NCBI GenBank assembly: GCA_021845835.1
Contig: JAJZVE010000056.1
Span: forward strand, 1 to 13,176
DNA: 13,176 nt
Origin: Pseudomonadota bacterium
Lineage (GTDB): Bacteria > Pseudomonadota > Alphaproteobacteria > Acetobacterales > Acetobacteraceae
Direction of reading: 5' to 3'
Part shown: piece by piece, positions 1-6,458 of the stretch
Layout: every line of letters starts with the position of its first letter
Numbering within the stretch: the first letter of the stretch is position 1
Notes under the pieces: generated by a model
The model's database searches: none
Told to the model about the DNA's origin: nothing
Seen by the model: only the letters and a program-made list of their open reading frames with translations
Position numbers and translations under genes: made by a program

Positions 1-354
1 GTCGCCGTCCACCAGCGACAGCCGCACCAGTTCCTCCGTCGCCTGCGCCAGCCGATCCAGCACCGGCTGCGCCAGATCGACCACGCCGCTGCCCGACAGG
101 TAGTTGAAACTCACCGAGACCAGCTTGGCGGTGAGCATGTAAACGCCACGGTCGCCTTCCTGGCGCACATAGCCGCGGGCGATCAGGTCGTTGAGCAGCC
201 GGTGCGCGGCGCTGCGCGGGATATTGAGCTGTTCGGCCACCGCATGCAGCGGCAACCCCATCGCGTTCGTGGCGAGCAGCTCGATGATCGCCAGCACCCG
301 GTCGAGGATGCCGGTGCGGTCCTGAGCGGCTTCGAGGGGGGCAGGAGACACCAT
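1..354 (-). CDS. IclR-family transcriptional regulator (N-terminal part, cut by window edge)
   Basis: The first 118 codons are visible and the gene runs off the left edge. Residues 16-65 form a winged helix-turn-helix of the IclR type: ILDRVLAIIELLA, then the recognition-helix region LNIPRSAAHRLLNDL, then RGYVRQ entering the wing. From about residue 90 (VVDLAQPVLDRLAQ) the linker to the effector-binding domain begins, and that domain lies outside the window. ATG at 352-354 is chosen because CGGAG lies 9 nt upstream and the family usually has a short N-terminus before the HTH. The gene is 55 bp downstream of the dehydrogenase on the same strand, so the two are probably co-transcribed. IclR proteins bind small-molecule effectors and often control adjacent catabolic genes. 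Palindromes matching the IclR half-site lie in the nearby divergent promoter region, so auto-control together with control of the importer is likely (inference). The effector is unknown. Confidence 0.9.
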   Translation of the reverse strand, partial: MVSPAPLEAAQDRTGILDRVLAIIELLATNAMGLPLHAVAEQLNIPRSAAHRLLNDLIARGYVRQEGDRGVYMLTAKLVSVSFNYLSGSGVVDLAQPVLDRLAQATEELVRLSLVDGD

Positions 355-409
355 GGGATTCGGCTCCGGAAGAAACGAGGTGAGCGATACGGCAATGCCA
401 CAGATGCAG

Positions 410-1459
410 TCAGCTCGGGCCGGGCGCAATGGAATCCCGTTCATCTCCGCGGGCGGCGGCCACCTGCACGGCGAGCGTCGCCGCCAGCGTGCGGGTGGCG
501 TCCTCGGCGCTGACCAGCGGCGCCTCCTCGCCGCGGATCACGCGACCGAAATGCAGCAACTGGCGCGCATAGGGATCGGCCGGCGCGCAGTCCAGCCGCG
601 CGGCGGACAGCGGCGCATGCCAGCCGCGCGCCCCGGCATAGCGCCAGTGTTCGAGCGTCGGCAGCGACAGCGACCCCTCTGTGCCGCAGAGGAAATGGGT
701 ATCGCGATGCTGGCGGGCCATCGCCGCCAGTTCGCCGGACACCAGATCCCAGCTCCACGGCGAGGCGGCGGCATCGGAAAGGGCGATGCTGGCCAGCGCG
801 CCGCTGCGGAACCGCAGCAGCACCGCGGCGGTGTCCTCCACGGCGAAGCCGCGCACGGCATTGGAACTCATCGCCTGGATGCCGTCGATCTCGCCGCACA
901 GGAAACGCAGCAGGTCGATTTCGTGGATCAGGTTGATCAGCACCGGCCCGCCGCCTTTCTCCCTCCGCCAGCCGATGTCGAAATAGCTGTCCGGCTTCAG
1001 CATGGTGGCGAGCACGCTCACGCTCACCAGCCGGCCGAGCAGCCCCGCCGCGATCGCTTCGCGCGCCCGGCGGATCACCGGATTGTGGCGGCGATGATGG
1101 CCGACCAGCACCGGCACGCCGGTCCGGCGCGACGCCTCGACCACCTGCTGCGCCGCCGCCACCGTGTCGGCGATCGGCTTTTCGATCAGCACCGGCACGC
1201 CGCGCGCCAGGCAATCCAGGGCGACCGGCGTGTGCAGCGCGTTCGGCGTGGCGATGACGACGCCGTCCGGACGCACCGATTCCAGCATGTCGGGATGGTC
1301 GGCGAACCAGGGCACGCCGCGCCCGGCCGCAAGCGCCGTCGCGGCCGGGCTGGGATCGACCACGGCCGCGAGGCTCCCGACGGCGCCACCGGCCAGCAGG
1401 TCAATATGCATCCGCCCGATGACGCCGGCACCGATGACCGCAAGCCTGGGGGTGGACAT
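410..1459 (-). CDS. Gfo/Idh/MocA-family NAD(P)-dependent oxidoreductase
   Basis: This 349-residue protein has the usual family length. An N-terminal Rossmann fold starts at once (RLAVIGAGVIGRMH, with G10, G12 and G15), followed by VVIATPNALH at 67-76 and the family signature EKP at 93-95. The C-terminal alpha/beta domain carries GGGPVLINLIHEIDLL at 169-184, where H179 and D182 occupy the usual catalytic His/Asp positions. Members oxidise or reduce sugars, inositols and related polyols, or act on conjugated products. The substrate cannot be told from sequence. The start at 1457-1459 fits the fold. An in-frame upstream ATG near 1610 would add 51 residues encoded in the promoter region, so it is rejected. 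GAGGAG lies 11 nt upstream. The gene is divergent from the ABC importer and followed by the IclR gene, which suggests it acts on the imported compound (inference). Confidence 0.93.
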   Translation of the reverse strand: MSTPRLAVIGAGVIGRMHIDLLAGGAVGSLAAVVDPSPAATALAAGRGVPWFADHPDMLESVRPDGVVIATPNALHTPVALDCLARGVPVLIEKPIADTVAAAQQVVEASRRTGVPVLVGHHRRHNPVIRRAREAIAAGLLGRLVSVSVLATMLKPDSYFDIGWRREKGGGPVLINLIHEIDLLRFLCGEIDGIQAMSSNAVRGFAVEDTAAVLLRFRSGALASIALSDAAASPWSWDLVSGELAAMARQHRDTHFLCGTEGSLSLPTLEHWRYAGARGWHAPLSAARLDCAPADPYARQLLHFGRVIRGEEAPLVSAEDATRTLAATLAVQVAAARGDERDSIAPGPS

Positions 1460-1513
1460 GAGCCGGGAGTCTCCTCGTCTGCGCCGTCGCGGCGGCCCTG
1501 CTGGGCGGTTGTG

Positions 1514-1528
1514 TGGAGCGACATTCCG
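1514..1528. promoter_or_regulatory. Predicted IclR-type operator, imperfect site 2
   Basis: TGGAG, five bases, TTCCG has the same 15-bp architecture as the perfect site, with one changed base in each half. The centres (1521 and 1553) are 32 bp apart, close to three turns of B-DNA, so two dimers could sit on the same face of the helix. It lies just downstream of the predicted leftward start point. Confidence 0.35.
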
Positions 1529-1538
1529 ATTTACAAAA

Positions 1539-1567
1539 AAAATAGTGGAAGAGCATTCCAGTTTCAA
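1539..1567 (-). promoter_or_regulatory. Predicted leftward sigma70-type promoter for the dehydrogenase-IclR pair
   Basis: On the minus strand, TTGAAA (1567-1562, five of six consensus bases) and TATTTT (1544-1539, four of six) are separated by exactly 17 bp. Transcription would start near 1532 and give a leader of about 70 nt before the ATG at 1459. The spacer is filled by the perfect TGGAA-N5-TTCCA palindrome, so a bound repressor would block polymerase directly. An A8 run lies just downstream of the -10. This is a prediction from sequence only. Confidence 0.5.
1546..1560. promoter_or_regulatory. Predicted IclR-type operator, site 1
   Basis: TGGAA, five bases, TTCCA: a perfect 5-5-5 inverted repeat. 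The half-sites and spacing equal those in the published E. coli IclR consensus (TGGAAATNATTTCCA). The site lies between an IclR-family gene's own probable promoter and the divergent importer. A weak rightward promoter (TGGAAG at 1546-1551, TATATG at 1570-1575) would also overlap it. That the local IclR protein binds here is an inference. Confidence 0.55.
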
Positions 1568-1631
1568 GCTATATGTCGCGCGACGGGACGGCGCTGTGCA
1601 TCCCGGCAGCACATCACAGGGACGGAACGCA

Positions 1632-2906
1632 ATGAATCCGGACTCGCGTCATATCGCGCACACCCGCCGCCAGGTGCTGGCCGGCGCAGCCAAGGCGGCG
1701 ACCGCCGGTGCCGCACTCACGCTCGGCGCGCCGTTGCTCGGGGCGCCGTTCATCATCTCCGCGCGCGGCGAGACGCCGGTGAAGCTCGGTCTGGTGTTCG
1801 CCAAGCAGGGCACCTGGACCGAGCAGGGCGAGCAGCTCGTCGATGGCGCGAAACTGGCGCTGGAGCAGGCCGGCTCGCAGGTGCTGGGCCGCCCGGTGCA
1901 GGTGATCTGGTACGACGAGCCGAGCCCGCAATCCGCGCAGGAGAATCTGCAGAAGCTGGTCGAGCAGGAAAACGTCGTCGCCGTGGTCGGCGGCACCAAC
2001 AGCGGCACCTCGCTCGCCATGTCGGCGGCGGCCAAACGGCTCAGGATCCCCTACATCTCGCCCAACGCGGCGGCTCGCGAAATCACCGGCAAGCTGTGCA
2101 ACCGCTACACCTTCCGCGTGCTGACCACGACGCCCGTCGCCAGCCGCGCGATGGGGCCGTACCTCGCCACGCTGGGCAAGAACTGGTACTTCATCAGCGC
2201 GTCGTACGCCTTCGGGCAGGACGTGTACAGGTCGATGAGGACGCAGCTCGACGCGGCCGGCGGGAAGGAGGTCGGGTCGGACCAGACCCCGCTCGGCACC
2301 ACCGACTTCAGCTCCTTCCTGCTGAAAATCCGCCGCGCCAGGCCGGAGGTCATCGTCGCCGGCCTGCCGGGCGGCGACCTGTCGGCGTTCCTCAAGCAGT
2401 TCGCCGACATGGGCCTCAAGGGACACATCCCGGTGGCGTGCCCGATCATCGGCGATTCCGACCTGTGGTCGGTCGGGCCGGAGGCGGCGACCGGCATCTA
2501 TGGCAAGCCGTGGCACTTCAGCGACCCGAACAACCCGCCGGCCGACCGCGCCTTCACCGCGGCCTACAGCAAGAAGTTCGGCCAGCCGCCGGCGGACAAG
2601 GCGTGGCTCGGCTGGTTCACCATGCGCTCGCTGCTGGGCGGCATCGAGCAGGCGAAGTCAGTGCGCGCGACCGACATCGTGCGCGGCCTGGAAACCGCCC
2701 GCTTCGATGACGGCGCCATCCCCGCCTACTACCGCGACTGGGACCACCAGATGCTGCGCCGCTGCCTGGTGCTGAAGGTAAAGGACCATATCGCCGACAA
2801 ATGGGACTGGCTCGACGTGATCAAGGTCGCGCCGGGCAATCCTGCCGAACTGGACGCGATGTTCGGCACCAGGGCCGAGGTCGGCTGCCAGATGGAGCCT
2901 GCCTGA
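1632..2906 (+). CDS. ABC importer substrate-binding protein, HAAT/Leu-Ile-Val type (Peripla_BP_6), Tat-exported
   Basis: This 424-residue periplasmic binding protein captures the transported solute and delivers it to the LivH/LivM-type permease. The N-terminus carries a twin-arginine signal: T11-R12-R13-Q-V-L, a hydrophobic Ala/Gly/Leu stretch to about 42, and a likely cleavage region near 44-47. The mature part opens with VKLGLVFAKQG and shows the type I fold landmarks VAVVGGTNSGTS (116-127) and IPYISPNAAAREITG (139-153). Tat export rather than Sec suggests folding before secretion. The ATG at 1632 follows AGGGA about 9 nt upstream. An open frame extends back to 1164, but it runs through the dehydrogenase and promoter and is spurious. 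Family relatives bind branched-chain amino acids, amides, aromatic acids and other compounds, so the ligand is unknown. A strong hairpin after the stop may keep this product in excess over the membrane subunits. Confidence 0.94.
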   Translation: MNPDSRHIAHTRRQVLAGAAKAATAGAALTLGAPLLGAPFIISARGETPVKLGLVFAKQGTWTEQGEQLVDGAKLALEQAGSQVLGRPVQVIWYDEPSPQSAQENLQKLVEQENVVAVVGGTNSGTSLAMSAAAKRLRIPYISPNAAAREITGKLCNRYTFRVLTTTPVASRAMGPYLATLGKNWYFISASYAFGQDVYRSMRTQLDAAGGKEVGSDQTPLGTTDFSSFLLKIRRARPEVIVAGLPGGDLSAFLKQFADMGLKGHIPVACPIIGDSDLWSVGPEAATGIYGKPWHFSDPNNPPADRAFTAAYSKKFGQPPADKAWLGWFTMRSLLGGIEQAKSVRATDIVRGLETARFDDGAIPAYYRDWDHQMLRRCLVLKVKDHIADKWDWLDVIKVAPGNPAELDAMFGTRAEVGCQMEPA

Positions 2907-2917
2907 AGCCGGAACCG

Positions 2918-2942
2918 GCCGGCCCGGCACCGCCGGGCCGGC
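2918..2942 (+). promoter_or_regulatory. Intercistronic hairpin between binding-protein and permease genes
   Basis: A perfect 11-bp inverted repeat with a three-base loop (arms 2918-2928 and 2932-2942) starts 12 bp after the binding-protein stop. No T-run follows, so it is not an intrinsic terminator. Similar hairpins in ABC importer operons protect the upstream message from 3' decay or cut downstream expression, giving excess binding protein. That role is inferred here. Confidence 0.5.
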
Positions 2943-2993
2943 ACCCCGCCCGGCGGTGCGCGCCGCGGGCACCAACGCGCCGAAGGGAACACG

Positions 2994-3863
2994 ATGATCG
3001 AGACACTCCTGCCCCAGATCGCGAACGGATTGGTGCTCGGCTTCCTCTACGTGCTCATAGCGGTCGGCCTCTCCATCATTTTCGGCCTGCTGGGCGTGGT
3101 GAACTTCGCGCATGGCGCCTTCTTCGCCCTGGGCGCCTATTTCGCACTCGCGCTCTACGAGGCGTTCGGATGGTGGGCGGTGCTGCTGGCACCGGTGCTG
3201 GTCGGCCTCGTCGGCATGGCGGTCGAGGTGGTGCTGATCCGGCACCTCTACGGCAAGGAACCGCTGCTCGGCCTGATCCTGACCTTCGCGCTCGGCCTGC
3301 TGATCGAGGCGCTGATCCGGCTGGTGTGGGGCGCCGGCGGGCATCCGTTCAGCGCGCCGCCGGTCCTGGCCGGCATCATCGAGTACGGCCCGTTCCTGAT
3401 CACCAGGTACCGGCTGGCAGTGCTGGTCGCAACGATCGCGTTGCTGGTCGGGCTGTGGGCCTTCCTTGCCTACACGCCGTTCGGCCGCATCCTGCGCGCC
3501 GGCAGCCGCGATGCCGAGATGGTGGGCATGCTGGGCATCCGCCTGCCGCGGGTGCTGACCGGGGTGTTCGGGCTGGGCTGCATGCTCGCCGGTACCGCCG
3601 GCGTGCTGGCGGCGCCGTTGTGGACGGTCACGCCGTCGATGGCCGCCGGCGCCATCATGCCGGCCTTCGTCATCGTCACCATCGGCGGGCTCGGGTCCTA
3701 TCTCGGCGCGATCATCGCCGGCCTGCTGGTCGGCATTGCCACCGCACTCACCATCCAGTTTGTGCCCGAGGCGTCCGCCGCCGCCATGTACGTGCTGATG
3801 GCCGTCATCCTGCTGATCCGGCCACGCGGCCTGTTCGGCGAGCGGTGGGAGCGCTTCGAATGA
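2994..3863 (+). CDS. livH: Branched-chain-type ABC transporter permease, LivH family
   Basis: This 289-residue inner-membrane protein is of family-typical length and is almost entirely hydrophobic segments. It carries the LivH hallmarks GLLGVVNFAHGAFFALGAY at 31-49, the cytoplasmic coupling region TPFGRILRAGSRDAEMVGMLGI at about 161-182, and a C-terminal LIRPRGLFG at 274-282. It forms half of the translocation pore, and the other half is the LivM domain of the next protein. AAGGGA precedes the ATG at 2994. The stop overlaps the next start by four bases (ATGA at 3860-3863), which suggests translational coupling and matched stoichiometry. The symbol states family membership only. Transport of branched-chain amino acids is not shown, and the neighbouring oxidoreductases suggest another solute. 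Confidence 0.93.
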   Translation: MIETLLPQIANGLVLGFLYVLIAVGLSIIFGLLGVVNFAHGAFFALGAYFALALYEAFGWWAVLLAPVLVGLVGMAVEVVLIRHLYGKEPLLGLILTFALGLLIEALIRLVWGAGGHPFSAPPVLAGIIEYGPFLITRYRLAVLVATIALLVGLWAFLAYTPFGRILRAGSRDAEMVGMLGIRLPRVLTGVFGLGCMLAGTAGVLAAPLWTVTPSMAAGAIMPAFVIVTIGGLGSYLGAIIAGLLVGIATALTIQFVPEASAAAMYVLMAVILLIRPRGLFGERWERFE

Positions 3864-6403
3864 GCGCGCGTACCATGCTGCAAAGCCCGATGCCGTGGCT
3901 GATCGCGGTACTGGCCGGCCTGTCGGTGCTGGCGCCGATTGCCGATGTCCCGCTGAGCCGGGTGACGCAGATCACCATCTATGTGCTCTACGGCGGGGGC
4001 ATGAACCTGCTGCTGGGCTATACCGGCCTGGTGCCGTTCGGCGCCTCGATCTTCTTCGGCACCGCGAGCTACGCCGCGGCACTGGCCATCCTGCATTGGG
4101 GCGGCAGCGAGGTCACGGCACTCGTCTTCACGGTACTGTTCTCGGCCGGTCTCGCGGCGGTGCTGGGGGCCGTGATCCTGCGTCGGCGCGGCCTGTATTT
4201 TTCGCTGCTGACGCTCGCGTGCTCGCAGATCGCCTTCGAGATCGCCTTCAAGTGGACCGACCTGACCGGCGGCGAGAACGGCCTGCAGAACGTGCCGCGG
4301 CCGATGTTCGGCTCGCTCGTCGAATTTCACGTGTTCAGCGTCGCCACCGTGGTTCTTGCGATGTGGCTGCTGTGGCGGCTGGCGCATGCGCCGTTCGGCC
4401 GCGTGCTGCAGGCGCTGCGCGACAACGAACAGCGGGTGACGAGCCTGGGCTACGACACCTACCGGCTGAAGCTGGTGGCGTTCGTGCTGTCGGCGGCGGC
4501 GATCGGCTATTCCGGCGGCCTGCTGGCGTTCCTGCTGCAGGGCGCCTATGCCAACAATCTGAACTGGCAGCATGCCGGCGACAGCCTGCTGATGACGGTG
4601 CTGGGCGGCGTGCATCATTTCCTCGGGCCGCTATGGGGCGCGATTGCGTTCATCCTGCTGGAAGACAAGCTGAGCAGCCTGACCGAGCACTGGTGGCTGA
4701 TCTTCGCGCCGATCATCATCGTGTTCGCGCTGCTCTCGCCCGAAGGCATCCAGGGCATCGGCCAGAGGCTGCGGCGGCGCCAGCGCTGGACGCTGGTGCG
4801 CGCCGGCATCCCGCGCCGGCCCGACGTGATCGCGCCATACCGCGGCAGCGACCTGCAGGCCGACCGCAACACGCCGATCCTGAAGGTGCGGGGCCTGACC
4901 AAGTCGTTCGGTTCGCTGGTCACGGCGAACGCCATCGACCTCGACGTGATGCCGTATCAGCTGCACAGCCTGATCGGCCCCAACGGCGCCGGCAAGACCA
5001 CGTTCTTCAACATGCTGACCGGCGTGCTGCCGTCCGATGACGGGCGCATCGAGTTCGACGGCCGCGAGGTGACGCGGCTGCCGATGCACCGGCGCGTCCG
5101 CCTCGGCATGGGCCGTTCGTTCCAGATCCTCAGCGTGTTCCGCAACCTGCCGGTATTCGAGAACGTGCGCGTCGCGGTGCAGGCGCGCAGCCCGCGGCGC
5201 CACGGCCTCTGGCACGATGCACACGAGATCCAGGAGATCAACGCGCGCACCTGGTCGCTGCTGGCGGCGGTCGGGCTGGTGGAGCGCGCCGCCGACCCCT
5301 GCACGAGCCTATCGCACGGCGAGCAGCGGCTGCTGGAGATCGCCATCACGCTGGCCACCGATGCCAAGCTGCTGCTGCTCGACGAGCCGCTGGCCGGCCT
5401 CGCCGAAGCCGACCGGCAGGTGGTCGCCGGCCTGATTCGCGAACTCGCGACGCGGCATGCGGTGCTGCTGGTGGAACACGACATCGACCGCGTGCTGTCG
5501 CTGTCGGACCGGGTGACGGTGCTGCACCAGGGGCGGCTGATCGCCGACGGCAAACCGGCCGCGGTCGCCGCACATCCCGATGTCATCGCCGCCTATCTCG
5601 GCCAGCGCGACGCCGCCGCCCCTGCACCGGCCGCCGCGGCGCCGCGCGCGGCGGCGGCAACCGGACGCGCGCTGCTGCAGTTGCAGGGCGTGTCGGCGGG
5701 CTATGCCGGCAGCCGCGTGCTCGACGGTGTCGATCTGGCGGTGCATGACGGAGAGGCGGTGGCGCTGCTCGGCCGCAACGGCGTCGGCAAGACCACCACG
5801 CTGCGCACCATCATGGGCGCCTGCCAGCTCAGCGCCGGCAGTGTCACCTTCGACGGCCGCGACATCACCACCGCCAGGCCCTACGAGATCAACCGGCTCG
5901 GCGTGTCGCTGGTGCCGGAGGGGCGGCGGCTGTTCCCGAACCTGACCGTGACCGAGAACCTGCGCCTCGCCGCACGGCCGGGCGGCATCGGCGTGGACGG
6001 GGCGTTCGAGCTGTTCCCGCGCCTGAGAATGCGCCAGCGGGCGCGCGCCGAGAACCTGTCCGGCGGTGAACGGCAGATGGTCGCCATCGCGCGCGCGCTG
6101 ATGGTGCCGAGCCGCATCATCCTGCTCGACGAGCCGTTCGAGGGCCTCGCGCCGGCGGTGGTCAGGGAAGTGATGGACGCGGTCGCCAGGTTGCGCGGCC
6201 GGGTCGCGCTGGTGCTGGTCGAGCATCATGCCGAGACCGTGCTGCCGCTGGTGGACCGCGCCTGCGTGCTGGTCAACGGCCGCGTCGCCTTCTCCGGCAG
6301 CGCGCAGGAACTGGCACAGGACGCCGCGCTGCAGCACCGCCTGCTCGGCGTCGTGCATCCCGAAGACGATACGCCGACGCCCGCCGCCGCCGGGCATCCC
6401 TGA
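3860..6403 (+). CDS. Fused ABC transporter LivM permease + LivG ATPase + LivF ATPase
   Basis: This single 847-residue frame combines three normally separate subunits in the usual livM-livG-livF order. Residues 1-300 are a LivM-type permease (multiple hydrophobic segments; GGGMNLLLGYTGLVPFG 45-61; LLSPEGIQG 291-299). Residues 339-580 are a LivG-type ATPase: Walker A GPNGAGKT 373-380, Q-loop Q422, signature LSHGE 484-488, Walker B LLLLDEP 504-510 with E509, H-loop H540. Residues 605-833 are a LivF-type ATPase: Walker A GRNGVGKT 638-645, VPEGRRLFPNLTV 685-697, signature LSGGE 733-737, Walker B IILLDEP 753-759, H-loop H789. A basic linker (about 301-338) and an Ala/Pro-rich linker (584-601) join the parts. 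All ATPase motifs are intact. No ATG exists at either junction, so separate translation is unlikely. GGGAG 9 nt upstream and the overlap with livH support the start at 3860. The open frame extending back to 2801 is antisense-like noise. Confidence 0.93.
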   Translation: MSARTMLQSPMPWLIAVLAGLSVLAPIADVPLSRVTQITIYVLYGGGMNLLLGYTGLVPFGASIFFGTASYAAALAILHWGGSEVTALVFTVLFSAGLAAVLGAVILRRRGLYFSLLTLACSQIAFEIAFKWTDLTGGENGLQNVPRPMFGSLVEFHVFSVATVVLAMWLLWRLAHAPFGRVLQALRDNEQRVTSLGYDTYRLKLVAFVLSAAAIGYSGGLLAFLLQGAYANNLNWQHAGDSLLMTVLGGVHHFLGPLWGAIAFILLEDKLSSLTEHWWLIFAPIIIVFALLSPEGIQGIGQRLRRRQRWTLVRAGIPRRPDVIAPYRGSDLQADRNTPILKVRGLTKSFGSLVTANAIDLDVMPYQLHSLIGPNGAGKTTFFNMLTGVLPSDDGRIEFDGREVTRLPMHRRVRLGMGRSFQILSVFRNLPVFENVRVAVQARSPRRHGLWHDAHEIQEINARTWSLLAAVGLVERAADPCTSLSHGEQRLLEIAITLATDAKLLLLDEPLAGLAEADRQVVAGLIRELATRHAVLLVEHDIDRVLSLSDRVTVLHQGRLIADGKPAAVAAHPDVIAAYLGQRDAAAPAPAAAAPRAAAATGRALLQLQGVSAGYAGSRVLDGVDLAVHDGEAVALLGRNGVGKTTTLRTIMGACQLSAGSVTFDGRDITTARPYEINRLGVSLVPEGRRLFPNLTVTENLRLAARPGGIGVDGAFELFPRLRMRQRARAENLSGGERQMVAIARALMVPSRIILLDEPFEGLAPAVVREVMDAVARLRGRVALVLVEHHAETVLPLVDRACVLVNGRVAFSGSAQELAQDAALQHRLLGVVHPEDDTPTPAAAGHP

Positions 6404-6458
6404 AGCGCAGCCCCCTTTCCCCCACGCGGGACCTGCAAAAGGAACGAAAGCGACCGCC

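Noticed and set aside
1164..1631. Upstream extension of the binding-protein frame (156 extra codons)
   Set aside because: It runs through the opposite-strand dehydrogenase and the divergent promoter, and would bury the Tat signal inside the protein.
353..2710. Very long plus-strand open frame (785 codons) across the dehydrogenase and binding-protein genes
   Set aside because: It is antisense to the Gfo/Idh/MocA gene and out of frame with the binding protein; its Arg/Gly/Ala/His-rich translation has no family motif. Such frames are expected in very GC-rich DNA.
2801..3859. Upstream extension of the LivM-LivG-LivF frame to 1,200 codons
   Set aside because: It overlaps livH in another frame with low-complexity Arg-rich translation; the four-base overlap and ribosome-binding site support the start at 3860.
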